Below, one piece after another: positions 48,371 to 60,971 of a stretch of DNA of 64,000 nt. The notes under the pieces were generated by a model. The model was not told the DNA's origin and made no database searches. It worked only from the letters and a program-made list of their open reading frames with translations. Each line of letters begins with the position of its first letter. Within the stretch, counting starts at the first letter, position 1. This stretch comes from Epichloe hybrida (taxonomy: Eukaryota > Ascomycota > Sordariomycetes > Hypocreales > Clavicipitaceae): positions 868,001 through 932,000 of the forward strand of contig JAFEKR010000013.1 of assembly GCA_019022495.1 (NCBI GenBank). The letters run 5' to 3'. A program made the position numbers and the translations under genes.

Positions 48371-49503
48371 AAATTCGTTAATTCCGATCCAATAAAGCTC
48401 GCTAGATACAATACTTCCCTTACACTAGCTAGATCAGTGTAAGCAATAGCGATTACAGCAGCTTTATAAGCAAGATCATCAGCGCTAAACCTGTGGCATC
48501 TGCTAGAAGACCTTCCCTTTAAGAAATCAGGTCTTTTAGCATCTCAAGGACCTATGCCTAGCTAGTTAGCAATATCAACAGATTTAACAGCAGCTAGTTC
48601 AGTAATTCTAGTGGCAGCAGGAACAGCATTAACAGGACCTTCAGGACCTAAGGACCCGATATCTGTGGCAGCAGCAGCAATTAGAGCAGCGATTACAGCA
48701 GCAAATTCAATGGCAACAGCAGCAAATACAGGACCTTTAACAGAAGCTAGTGATAGAAGAGGATGACTTTTAATAGCTTGAAGACCTCGTTAAGGAAGTC
48801 TTTAAAGAGCGCAATGACCTTCAAAGGCAACTAGCCTGTCAGCAAATTCGTCAGCCAATTCGTCAGCCAATTCAATAGCCTGACCGAATTTGTCCTTTGC
48901 AACGCTTATTGCCTGACCCTTTGAAAAGCTCGTTGCCTGACCCTCTGCAACGACCTCTGCAAAGCTCGTTATCTAACCCTTTGCAACGCCCTCTGCAACG
49001 CTCGTGGCCTAACTAAGCTATTAATCATCAGATCTATTAGCTAGATTAATGTGACTATCCGTATGACTCTGACAGCGATTCGGATTATTAATCTAATCGT
49101 TAACCTAACTGTCAACCTAACCGTCAACCTGATCAATCCGATCAACCTAATCAATCTGATTAATCCAATGATTAAATTAACTATGATTTAGAGCGCCCTT
49201 TTGACTTGCACTTTGAATCAGATATATAATTCCATGATTATTAATCCGACCGCTATAGTTACAGATCCCGTAGGTTAAGTTATTAACCTAATGACCAATT
49301 CAATAACGAATTTAATGACTAATTTAATGACGAATTCGATAACCGATTCGATGACTGATTTGATGACTGACTTAATAACCGCTAAACCTAATGATCTATC
49401 TGACTAAATTCCTTCGTAAGAGCCTGTTTTCCTAGCTTGTTGCAAATTCGTTAGATCTTAGATAGCTAGGACAGCTATCTCTTTTATCCGTAGTGCCCGC
49501 ATT

Positions 49504-49687
49504 TGTTACGTGCTAGAATTGACAGTTAGCCTGTCACCTTAGGATATGGCCTGTTAATGCCACTAGACCTCGGATGTGGCTAGCACGTGACCTAGAACCC
49601 CTATATTAGACGATAGCTCTGACCTCTAGCTAGTTAAATCATCATCTACCTTCACACTCTTTATATCATACATTTCGTATCGTAACA
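49504..49687 (+). repeat. 3' LTR (184 bp)
   Basis: Equal in length to the 5' LTR, with six transition differences. Confidence 0.88.
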
Positions 49688-50353
49688 GTAATCTTAGTAA
49701 TCTTAGTAATCTTAGTAATACTAGTAATCTTAGTAATACTAGTAATATTAGTAATATTAGTATTATAAGCTATTATAAGCTATTATAAGCTATAATAAGC
49801 TATAATAAGATATAATAAGCTACTTATATTAAGTTTACTAGTAGTTCTTTTTATAGTTTTTTTAAAATAAGTAATAATAATAATTTACAGAAATATAAAA
49901 TAATTTATAGAAATAGTAAAGAATATAATAAAAAGGTTTTTCTTTAAGTTATATTAGGAAAAAAAAAGTATTAAGTTAAATAGTATTATTAAAAAAGTAT
50001 AATATTATATATAACCTTGCTTAGTTATTGTAAAATTACTAAAATAATATAATATTATAAATTCTATAACTAATTAAATAAAATAGGTAATAATAAAAGC
50101 TTTTATATAACTAGCATTCTTTTAATCCTTATAATACTAATAACTAATAAAAAGTCTAATACTATATTTATAGTGTTTGTAGTTAGTGTAGTTTAGGAAA
50201 AAAAAATTATAGTGTAATATATTATAGTTAGTATAATATAGTTTTTTTTTCCTTATAGTTAGTGTAGTTTATAGTGTAGTGTAGTTTGTAGTGTAGTTAC
50301 TACACTACACTACAAATACTACACTACACTACACGTTTTAGTGCAATACTCTA

Positions 50354-51287
50354 GCCATAGGCAACAAAAGAATACGCATTGTACAAGTCATCATTTACTT
50401 GTGCAATTGACACCTATATTGCTAGGTCTAGGCAAAGCCTAGATCATCACAATAGGGGTAAAACTACCCTAGGAATATGTCTTTAGAAAAGGAACTTATT
50501 AAGGCTAATCTTTCCTATATATAGTTATATTATTATAAAAGAGATATACTTATTAAGTCTAGTGTAAAATTTCTAGATATTCTTTAGGTTATAGGTAAGT
50601 AAGTGGTTCTCTATTAGTTCTCTTCTATACTTATATTATCTTAGTCTTCTTTTAGAATACTAGTCTTCCTATTTTCTCTTTTATTCTTTATATAGTTATG
50701 CATCTAGTTTATTATTAGCTAGAGGGGGTCTTCCTCTGCGTTATAATACTATTTGCACCAAGTTAGCCGTGGCCTATATCTTGTTTGCTATTTTGCTAAG
50801 CATAATCCTTTCTTTAAACTTCTGTTTTATCTCGTTTAGGTAAAACTCTAGGGGAGGGACGCAGGTCTTGACCTCTAGCTAGGCGATTAGTGTGGCCTTA
50901 AACGCTCTATAAATTCTATAACTAATTTAATAAAATAGGTAATAATAAAAGCTTTTATATAACTAGCTTTCTTTTAACCTTATAAATACTAATAACTAAT
51001 AAAAAGTCTAATACTATATTTACAGTATTTGTAGTTAGTGTAGTTTAGGAAAAAAATTTATAGTGTAATATATTGTAGTTTTTTTTTCCTTATACTTAGT
51101 GTAGTTTGTAGTGTAATATAGTTTATAGTGTAGTTACTACACTACACTACAAATACTACACTACACTACACGTGCAATACTCTGCCTATAAGACCTCTCT
51201 AGTAGTCCAAATTTACTAATATAGTTAGTAAATATATAAGAGAAAGAAAATCTTTTTAAACTAGCTAGATAGCTAGGCCTCTTAATC
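50354..51287. repeat. Unresolved AT-rich repeat remnants
   Basis: It includes, at about 50915-51182, another truncated right end of the hAT-like family finishing CACGTGCAATACTCTG. The rest (50354-50914) has no recognisable motif. Confidence 0.5.
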
Positions 51288-52416
51288 TAATAGCCGCATT
51301 GCCTATATAATATCACTAAAATTAATTCTATTAGTATATAAGATATTATAAAAGTTATCTAGATTAAATTCTATTAGTTAATAACTACTATAAACTTCCG
51401 TTACGTTACGTTAAATATTTAGCGTGGTGGTTTTATTAGTCCCTGACCATAGAGCTGCACCTATACAGCTGTTGCCAGCCAGTAACTAGCTCCCTACATT
51501 TCAATAAAGCTATAAGCTAAGACTATTATAATTCCCTTACTTATTTTAACTTATACTATTACTCTTAGTAAAAGCTATTAAGCTATTTAGTAATAATATA
51601 AGAATAAGATATTAAGGTTACTTAATTAATAATATAGTATAATAGAAGTTAAAATAAGTAATATTAAGAGTTAAGGGATTATTAAATTACTTTTAGCTAC
51701 TAGTAATACTAATTTATCTATAAGATTATCTCTTTAGTATCCCTTATAATCTAGTAAGATATAAAGGCTTAATAGATAATATTGAAATGTAGGGAGCTAG
51801 TTGCCGGCTGGCAATAGCTATACAGGTGTAGCCAGAGTATTGTTTGTAGTTAGTGTAGTGTGTTTTATAGTTTTTATATTTAATTTTATAGCTAGCTTAT
51901 AATTAAATAGATTATCCTATAAATCACGTAATCCTATAGAGATAAATCCAAAGAAAAATACTATATATAAAAGTGAATCTAAAAGTGGACCCCTTGCCTG
52001 TAAATTAGAAAAACTACATTTGTAGTATATTCTTAGTGCTAAAATGTAGTAAAATGTAGTTTTTCTAATTTATAGGCGAGGGGACCACTTTTAGACCCAC
52101 TTTTATATATAACTACATTGTAGTTTTTTAGTTATCTATCTAAAAAAAGAAGTTTTATATCTCTATATATTTTCTAAGGTTAGATATATATTATTTATTA
52201 AATAAAAAATATACTACAAATCAATTGTAGTGCAATACTCTGAGTGTAACTCTATAGTCAGAGACTAATAGAACCACCACGTTAAAGATTTAACGCAATG
52301 TAATGGAAGTTTATAGTAGTTATTAACTAATAGAATTTAATCTAGATAACTTTTACAATATCTTATATACTAATAGAATTAATTTTACTGATATTATATA
52401 GGCAATGCAGCTGTTA
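51288..52416. mobile_element. Inverted-repeat element with 219-bp arms
   Basis: The left arm 51288-51506 and right arm 51780-52416 are inverted copies. After subtracting the nested 410-bp insert and its 8-bp duplication, the right arm is also exactly 219 bp. The outer end reads TAATAGCCGCATTGCC against GGCAATGCAGCTGTTA. The 273-bp spacer has no coding capacity. It is probably a non-autonomous TIR or foldback element. Its right end abuts the gypsy LTR. Confidence 0.8.
51833..52242. mobile_element. 410-bp hAT-like MITE nested in the inverted-repeat element
   Basis: Terminal inverted repeats are CAGAGTATTG and CAATACTCTG. The flanking 8-bp target duplication is GGTGTAGC (51825-51832) and AGTGTAAC (52243-52250), differing by two G/A changes. 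The uninterrupted opposite arm carries a single GGTGCAGC at this point. An 8-bp duplication is the hAT signature. Confidence 0.85.
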
Positions 52417-52628
52417 TGGACTGGCCCCTAGGCGACTGCGATAGGGCGTTAATATAGTATTAAGAGACTTAGGAAGAAAGGAGGAAAGGTAAGAGGCTAT
52501 CCCTAGTAATGCCCTTTGTATCCCTTAGGCTACTTATATAAGCCTCCTTTCCTTACCCTAATTACTTTTACTACTTCTCTCTTTAACTACTATATAAATA
52601 ATGCTTAGGTAAAGCCTAAGCCCTTATA
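52412..52628 (-). repeat. LTR of gypsy element 2 (left copy)
   Basis: About 217 bp. It retains GGCGACTGCGATAGGGCG, where the right copy has TA-rich versions. Confidence 0.8.
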
Positions 52629-55600
52629 TATGCCCTTACTTAGGCATGTCTAATAAGTCCCCTTTTTGTAATAGTCCTATGAATTATCCTATAGGTAATT
52701 AATCCTATTCCTTGCTTATTATTATTAAGTATATAATGTATTTACCTTACTAGCTATTATATAATAATAGCAACTGCCTTACTTCTATGCCTTAGTTTTG
52801 CAGTATATATAATGCGTTTACCTTACTAACCTATTGTTTATTATAGTCTCTAGCCCTGCCCTTACTAGTTTATTAATTACTTAATATAGGTTTAAAACCA
52901 CATATAAATATCTTACTTAGTTTCTTTTTATATCTTACCTTCCCTTATATAACACTATTCCTTTACTATTATAATTCTATTATACCTTTCCCTTTATCCT
53001 ATTAGAACCTCCTTCTTAAATAATTATTCTTCTATTAGAATATACCTTATAATCTATTTAACTTTTCTCTGCCCCTAGCTAGTCTTACTATACCTTTAGC
53101 CTGTTTTATTAGTAAGTTTCTTATAGAGAGTAACTTAAATAATAATTAATATACTACTCCCTAATTAGTCTAGTGCCCTTATAGGCTATATATAAAATAA
53201 GCCCTTACTACTAGCATTCTAGAATATTATTTACCTAAATCTAGAGAATTATACTCTTTATATTAGAAGTAATACCTTTCCTATGTATAGTATACTAGGC
53301 TTTTATTTACTAACCCTTATCTCTATTATATACTAAAGGATATTAAGGTAAAGATTACTATAGGTATATATATTATTAAACCTAGAGTCCCTAAAACTTT
53401 AGGTATAAAAAAGAAAATACTTATACTATCCTAAAGGTTTTATTACCTTATTAGTTAGTAAAACTCCTTTCTTACCTAGGCTTAGTTTAATCTAGCTCCT
53501 ATATAGTTAGCCCTTAGGGTGTCCCTTACTACTAATACTACTATAATAAATATAATTAGTCTTAAAGTTACCCCTTTTATTAGTGCTAGCCCTTTAGCTA
53601 GCTATAGTATAGCCTATTTTATATAATAAGCTATAAGTATTTTATTCTAATAAAACTAATAAGTTATTAGCGGACTAACTACAATATATAAAGAGATATA
53701 TAAGTAGTCTTCTACGCTTCTCTAAGCTTTAATGCCTTATTACTAGGATAAAATCTAGTAATATGTTTAAATTACTAGGTTAAGTAATAAATCTCCTTCT
53801 TATTACTACTAGTAACTATTATGCCTCCCTTCTATAATAGGTTTAACTTATAATTATATTCCTAGAGCCTTAGAAGCTAGCTATTCCCTAGCTAGAAATA
53901 ATACTTCTCCCCCCCTTAGTTATCTTTCTTTTACTTACTACTTACTTACTAGGTCTCCTATTATACCCTCTCCTATATATACTCCTTATACTAACCTTAT
54001 TTATACTATCTAAGTCCTAGGTTATACCTAAGGTAAATAAGGTAAATAACTTATTATACTATAACTATTACCTAGTAATAATAATGCTATAGCTATAGTA
54101 GCTATAGCATAACTCTAGATAAAGGTAACGTGCCCTTATTTATTTTCTTCTAGTAATTTAGGTAATAACTTAATAGATAATTATCCTTATTAAGTAGTAG
54201 TAGTAAAATATAGTAATTTAGTACCTTAAGTGCTTATTAGAGTCTTTATAAGTATATAAGTCTTTTAAAATTAATTTAGTTTATTATTATATTATATATC
54301 TCCCTATTTTACCTTAAACTTATTAAGGGCCTATATCTATACTATATTCTCTAATAGTTCTTATATAGGCTATATATAACTTACTTACTTAATAAGTATA
54401 TTATATCTTTTACCCTAGCCTAAGGCATTCTAAGCCACTAGGACTTAATTAACCTAATATTCCTTAATAAGTTTATTATTACCTTCTATAAGGACTTATT
54501 TTAGTCTTAGATAGGAGTCCTAAAGCTTCTAAGGAAAGGGTTCTCTATAGTATGTTTAATAAGGTTTATATAAAATACTAGGTAAATACCTCTTAGGATA
54601 TTAAGCTATACTATAAGTAATATTAGGACTTTTATAACTATATACTTTACTACTACTTAATTAAGTTTCTATAAGAGGTAGTTAGTTTTAATATTTTTAA
54701 GTAAAAGCTATACCTTATCTCTAACCTAGAACTATTTTACTAGCTAATATAAAGTAAATATAGTATCCTACTGCCTTTATTATATATAGGCTATTATAGC
54801 TTATACTAGATAAGTACCCTCCTAGAGGTGCTTAAGAAACTATATTACTTACCCCTTTAGTATTATTATAGAAGTAAATATATTTAGTAGTGCTTAGACT
54901 AGCTTTAGGTTATAGCTATATAGTAGCTTATCTAAGCTAACTCCTATTATAAAGAATAGCCTATTATTAATTATAAGCTAGTAAGTAACTAGATATTCTA
55001 GCTAGTTAAACTATAAGAAGGAGACTATAACACGTAGTATTACCTATACCTCTTAGTTTACTTGCTTAGTATTACTATTAGTTTATAGGTAATATAATAT
55101 AGAAAGTAACTAATTAATCCTAACTAGGGAGTATAATATTATCTAAAACTTTCCTAACTAATCTAAGCTATAATCTATAATAATTAATTAAGGAAACCCC
55201 CTAAACTACTACTAAACTATTTTAAACCTCTTTATATATTCCTTAGCTCCTATAGAAGTTATAGCCTTAAGCTAGATAAATTTAGAGAGTTAATCTATAA
55301 TAACTATTAGGTATTATAGTTTTTCTAGGGATAGTGCTAGTAAGTTTATTATAAAGTTAATAGAGATCTATAACTAAAACTAGTTAGGGATAAGTAAAGG
55401 CTTTAGTAAGCCTTAGTAATATTAATAGCTCTTATAATTACTATAGTAGTAATAGTTATAAATAAACTTAGTAATATCTTATAATATCCTATTCTAGTGA
55501 AATTACTATTATAAGATTTAGAATATAGTATTATAGCCTAGGTGCCTTATTACTAGCAAATTATAGTATTACTATATTAGGGTTATTATAAGAGGCTTTT

Positions 55601-58600
55601 AAGCTAGGACCTAGGTATAGCCCCTAAACTAAAGCGCCCTATAAGTGCTTATAAAATAATTTACTACTTACTCCCTTATAAGTGCCTTAATAGGAAACCT
55701 CTAGGCCCCTTCCTAAATAGCCCTTAATTAAATACTATATATAAAGTTAGAGATAATAGCCTAGTCCTATAAGGTCTAAAGGTATTTAGTAGTAAAGAGA
55801 ACCTTACTAGCTAGTAGTAATACTATATTACTATTATCCTACTATTTATCTAGTATTAGTAAGAGTTATATAATAGTAATAGGTTATAGGATATATCCTA
55901 TTCTAGAGGTTACCCTTTCCTAGTCCTATTCCCTTTAAGAAAGAGTATTAGGTTACTATACTTATATACTAGGTTTATACTAGAGGTAAAAATTAAATAG
56001 CGTAAGTATATTTACTTATTAAGCTTACTATTCTAATATTAACTAAGGAGTTATAAAGTACTTTAGGTTCTTATAGTTTATATAAATTATAAATAGACTA
56101 GAAATGCCCTATAGCTTAGCTAACTATGCCTTAAGGCATAAGATAATAGCTAATAATTCCTTATTATAAATTATATAGTTCTTTTATAAGGATATAAGGC
56201 TAGTAAAGTAGTAAGGAACTAGGTATATAATGCTATCCTAGCCTTATTAGGAAAGGTATTTTCTAATAGCTATTCCTAAATAATTAGCTTTTATTACTAT
56301 AGGGAGATTTAAATCCTATTATACTAGTATTAGGTATGTAATAAAGGTATCTTTTAACCTATTAAAGGCATTATTCTCTTTAGGCCCCTATTAAAAAGGG
56401 ACATTTCTCTTAGTTAATTATATTAGTAGTATTACTAGTTCTAAAAAGTTACTAATAAAGTTATAGTAAAAGTTAGTAAACCCTAGGAAGCTATAGACTC
56501 CCTAAAGTTTTATTAGGGCTACTTATTCCCTAATAGCTATAACCTTTACTAAATCTAGATAAATAAAATGTTTTACTATAATAATATATCCTAGGTATTA
56601 AACCTCCTTTACTATAAATATAGACTTATTAAGGTCTAAGTATAACCCTATAGCCCTTAGGTAGCCTAATATTACCTAAACCTTAGCTATATAGTCTTTC
56701 CTTAATCCCCCTAAGTAAACTAAGATATTATCTAAGTATACTATAATAAAATCCCCTAATATATTCCCTAAGGACTTATTAATATAATATTAGAATATTA
56801 CTAGTACACTAGCTAGGCTAAAGGGGTAAACTAGCTACTTAAATAGCCTAAACCTAGTTTAAAATGCTATTAAGTGCTCCTAGCCCTTAGTAATTTATAG
56901 CTTATAAAATACTATATAAATATTTACCTTTATAAACTAGTATACCTAAGATAAGGAATAGAGTGTCTTCTTAATTAATAGGAGAGAATAGTAATCCTAT
57001 GCTATTATCTTATTAAGAGCGTAGTAGTCTATATAAAAACGCTAACCCCTATTAGCCTTTTTAATAAGGAAAACTAGAGCTATAGCTAATAATAAGCTAG
57101 TATAAATCTAACCCTTATCTATTAAGTCTATAATCTAGTGTTTAATCTCTAGAAGCTAGTTCCTTAGTATATTATATAGTAATCCCTAAGGGAGCGTTAG
57201 TTTAGACTTATCCTAATTCTTATATAAGTATATATAGTAATTAAGGGACCCCTAATAAGGAGGTAGGCTATTAGCTCTAGCCTTATTAAAAAGGTCTGTG
57301 AAGTTAGCTAACTCCTTAGGTAATATTAATATGTCTAAGCTATTAGGTTTTGTCTTAGGCACTATAATTTATAGTACTATTATTATCTCCCTAAGGCTTA
57401 TAGTAATAAATATTATAGAAGTGTCCCTTCTATAGTATACCTAGTGTGCTTTTATAGTATATAAGAACCTAATAATTCTTTATACTAGAGTCTTTACCCT
57501 ATATATAAAGGCTTTAGAGATATATAAGCCCTTTATTACTCTAATAACTAATTACTATTTTACTATATAAATAACTATATTATAATATTCTAGCTGTAGT
57601 ATCCTAAGTATAATGTCTTATATAAGGCCTAGGATAATATATAAATACACTAATAACTCCTAGCTATTAATATCTATTTTAGTGCGTACTATATAGGTAA
57701 TTAAGGAGGTGTTCTCCTATACTCTCTTTTCTTTTCTTTCTATTTTTACTATAGTCTAAATATACTTTCTCTTTAGTAACTATATAAGCTTTAAGCTAAA
57801 CTATTTTATTACTAACTTACTTATAGCACTATAATAATTATAACTATAATTAATCTAGATATTAATATAATAATATATATTAAAGAGTATAGGAATTAAG
57901 AATAGTAATTAGTCTATATATTATACTATATCTTACTTTAACTTTATATAGCTTAAATAGTTATCCTATATTATAGTATATAGTTAGCCTCCTTACTCTT
58001 ATATAAGACTTTACTTAGGGGCTACTTATTTTCTATAAGGGGAATATTTACCTCTTTATTTATGCTTTTCTTATTTACTTTATATAAGTTAATATTAACC
58101 TATAGGTAATAGGGTAAGAGAAAGGTATACTCCTAAATATAGTAGTCCTTAGATTTATATTATAAGTAATATCTTTTCTAATAGTATTTAGCTAACTTTA
58201 CTTCTAATACTTATTTAGCTTATTATATATTTATAGTAAGCTTTAAACCCTTCTCCTTCTTAACTAGCTTATTTTATTTTCTTAATTAAGTCCTTACTAT
58301 ATATACCCTAGTTATTAGTATATTACCCTTATAATTAGTCTAAGGTATAGGTTTAGCTAGCTATAGTTTATATTAGGACTAGTACTTATTCTCTATAGTA
58401 AGGGCCTTAATATTAACTATAATCTTATAATACTATATAATAGCTATATACTATATACTTTAGCTAATACCTTAGCTTATACTAATTTCTCTTAAATACT
58501 TATTAAGTGCTTATTAAAGCTTTACTAGCTTTATATTATCCCCCTAATAATTCTCTCTTACTAATAAAAGCTTCTTTATAAAGTAAATAAAAAATATAAA

Positions 58601-59277
58601 AAATAGCTTTCTTAGGCCTTATTTTATCTAGTTAAGTTTTATAAGGGCTATCTTTTACCTATATAAATTAAAGAATATAAACCTAAGGTATTCTAGGAAT
58701 TTAGCTAGGTTAAAATTATAAATATTACCTTATTTAAAGAAAGTAATTACCTAAGACTAGACTTTAGAGAATAAGTTCTAGTAAATAAATATTTACTTAT
58801 TCTTATTAGTTTTAATAAAGTCCTTATTTACCTATAGCTTATATTCTATTAGGAATCTTTATATAGTAAATAAGGCCTTATTACTATTATATAAGTTACC
58901 TATAGGGATAGGTTTTTATTTTACCCTAGGTATAGTTAAGACTAGGTTAAAGGTAAGAGGTAAAGTAAAGTTTACTATTAAAGTATTAGGCTAGGCTATA
59001 ATAAGTAATTAAGTTAAGGGTCTTATAGTATTTATAGCTACTTATTATTAGAGGTATATAAGTTTTATTATTTACTTATTAAGTATAAGTTAAAGTATCT
59101 TAAATTAAGCCTATTAAGCTACTAGTAATACTATAGCATTAGATAAGGGAGTTATTATCCCCTAGCTAGGTTAGTCTTATAGTTAGAGTATGTTTACTAT
59201 ATCTATTAATATATTTATTAGTATTTCTATTATATCTTTTAGTAGTTATTAAAAAGGACTAAAGGAAGTCTTTTAAT

Positions 59278-59494
59278 TATTATAGACTAGCCCCTAGGTA
59301 ACTATAATAAAGTATTAATATAGTATTAAGAGACTTAAGAAAAAAGGAGAAAGGGTAAGAGGCTATCCCTAGTGGTGCCCCTTATACCCCCTTAGCTACT
59401 TATATAAGCTTTCTTTCCTTACCCTAACTGCTTTTACCACTCCTCTCTCTAACTGCTATACGGATAATGCTTAGGCAAAGCCCAAGCCCTTACA
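59278..59494 (-). repeat. LTR of gypsy element 2 (right copy)
   Basis: About 217 bp, aligned over its full length with 52412-52628. It retains CpG in its right half only. Confidence 0.8.
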
Positions 59495-60300
59495 TATAGT
59501 AAGGGTAAAATTAAAGTATTTAAAATACTAGCTATAATATCTAAGGCTTATTACCTAGTTTATACTACTCTTATAAAGCTTAATAAATTAATTAATTACG
59601 ACTAGAAATATATTAAAGCTACTAGGATTAAGGGGTTATACCTATAAGATTTAAAAGAAGTAAGTGAATTTCTAGTATTAGTATTAAATAGAAAAGAGAG
59701 AGTTCTTATTTTCTAAGAGAGTTTTAGGTTACTACCCCTAGTATAAAATAATAAATATATTAAGGGAACTATTAGCTAGCTAGGCTTATAGGCTAATACC
59801 TTAGAGAGTAATTAGTTTATAGACTCTTTATTTTCTAAAGTAATAGCTAAGTATATATATAAAATTAAGAAAGGGCTTTACCCTCTAAGAATACTAGGAA
59901 GGCCTAATATTTTAATTAGGATTAGAGATTATATAATATAGCTAGGTAACTTAATAAGGCATAATTATTTATCTAAAAAGGCCTTTAATATTTATAAAGA
60001 GTTATTTATAGATTTTAGAGGAGAAGCTAATAGGCTATTAGCCTTATTAGATATAGAGATTTTAGAGGTTATTATAATTATTAACTAACTATATTAGACT
60101 AAGATTAAGAGAAAAGAAACACCTAAATAAATTAAGGGGCTAGTAATATAAGCTTATAAGTTAAGGGAAGGGCTACTTATAGTAATATTTAATATTTTTT
60201 TTAGACTAGTAATTAGGGATAACTACTAAGTAGTAGTAAATGTAATAATAGGTAGGGGCAGGTGTAAGGCACCTAGCCTACCTAGCATAAAAACCCCACT
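59495..60300. repeat. AT-rich remnant, family not recognised
   Basis: A stop-riddled segment with a weak protein-like texture on the plus strand (for example RPNILIRIRDYI), possibly a decayed DNA transposon. The AT-rich block ends near 60300. Confidence 0.5.
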
Positions 60301-60411
60301 TAGTAAATTTTTTAGTAGGGATTTTTTTCTTCCTAATTATTATCACGGAATTTATTCGTAGTCAATAAATCGTAATTATCGAAAAGCTTCATTCCTGTTC
60401 TCTTTTAGTTC

Positions 60412-60542
60412 TTCTTAGAGGTCATAGGCCTTGTGAATCCATGGGGCCCGCATTGTGCATGTATCTCTGGTTTACTTTTATCTAATTGGATACATATAGA
60501 CCCTGGTTAGCGTGACTCCACAAGGCTTATGACCTCTAAGGA
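60412..60542. mobile_element. 131-bp inverted-repeat element
   Basis: The arms 60412-60435 and 60519-60542 mirror each other (TTAGAGGTCATAGGCCTTGTG against CACAAGGCTTATGACCTCTAA). The internal part near 60470-60520 has an inverted relative at about 62895-62960. Confidence 0.6.
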
Positions 60543-60971
60543 GATAGGACAGTGTGCCTTTTAACGCGCTGTTAAAGAAGGGTATTACCGAACAGCCCTG
60601 TTTAGCCTGGCGCTAAACTTTCACTAACGACTGTAGCCCAGTCGAGGGATTATTTGATAAGCACGCTTGGCAAGGCTACATCCCGCCCGAGAGCTCAGCC
60701 GCGCCAATAGCGATAGCTCCTTCCCCTCTTTCCCCTTCTTACATAATCTCTCGATGCCCATTTGCGCAAGACTCATTGTAGACCTCAGTTCTTTGCTGTC
60801 TTTTGAGATAGGCTTACTGTTGATGCTTGGCAATGAGGTAGACCCTGTACACAAATTCGCCTCCCAAATCAATGAAACTAACATATCCCCAGCTCAACAA
60901 CAACATTCGTCGTCGCTAGCAGCACAGCTAGCACAGCTGGAACTCCGTTTCCCTACGCTGCAGGTCGAACT

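Larger units (their letters stand above)
47285..49687 (+). mobile_element. Non-autonomous LTR retrotransposon, nearly intact LTRs
   Basis: Direct LTRs of 184 bp (47285-47468 and 49504-49687), both TGTTACGTGCTAG..GTAACA, differ at only six sites, all transitions. A GTAAT target duplication flanks it (47280-47284, 49688-49692). A primer-site-like TGGTAGCAATTGC begins 2 bp after the 5' LTR. The interior (about 2.0 kb) has no gag or pol motif. It is made of GACCTTCGA-type repeats (47960-48370) and CAG/GCA-rich sequence (48430-48760). It keeps CpG and is far less AT-rich than its surroundings, so it probably inserted after most RIP here or escaped it. The strand is inferred from the primer site. 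Confidence 0.88.
46077..50353. mobile_element. hAT-like element with long inverted arms, split by an LTR element
   Basis: The left end is CAGAGTATTGTTTGTAGTG and the right end is TTTTAGTGCAATACTCTA, that is, inverted ends. The inner arms (about 46290-46560 and 49860-50160) are also inverted copies of each other. A 9-bp microsatellite lies between them, and the 2.4-kb LTR element sits within that microsatellite. No transposase motif was recognised, so it may be non-autonomous. An 8-bp target duplication is not visible. Confidence 0.5.
52412..59494 (-). mobile_element. Ty3/gypsy retrotransposon 2, RIP-degraded, 7.1 kb
   Basis: Direct LTRs of about 217 bp lie at 52412-52628 and 59278-59494 and share GTAAGAGGCTATCCCTAGT. 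The minus-strand conceptual translation near 56716-56755 reads FIIVYLDNILVY, a gypsy reverse transcriptase site again with Asp to Asn, next to VYPFSLAS. The element therefore points left. Frames are full of stops. No matching target duplication was found at the outer edges, so rearrangement or edge decay is likely. LTR edges are uncertain by a few bases. Confidence 0.82.
31778..60300. repeat. 28-kb AT-rich RIP-degraded transposon block
   Basis: Composition is extremely TA-rich, CpG is rare and stops occur in all frames. Conceptual translations still show retroelement protein motifs broken by stops. The block is made of nested LTR and TIR elements listed separately; gaps between them are unresolved repeat remnants. 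No intact gene was found inside. Confidence 0.9.

Noticed and set aside
47962..48411. 149-aa basic frame
   Set aside because: Made of GACCTTCGA-type repeats inside the non-autonomous LTR element; no conserved protein pattern.
52412..59499. Target site duplication of gypsy element 2
   Set aside because: GCAGC on the left and TATAG on the right do not match, even allowing for transitions.
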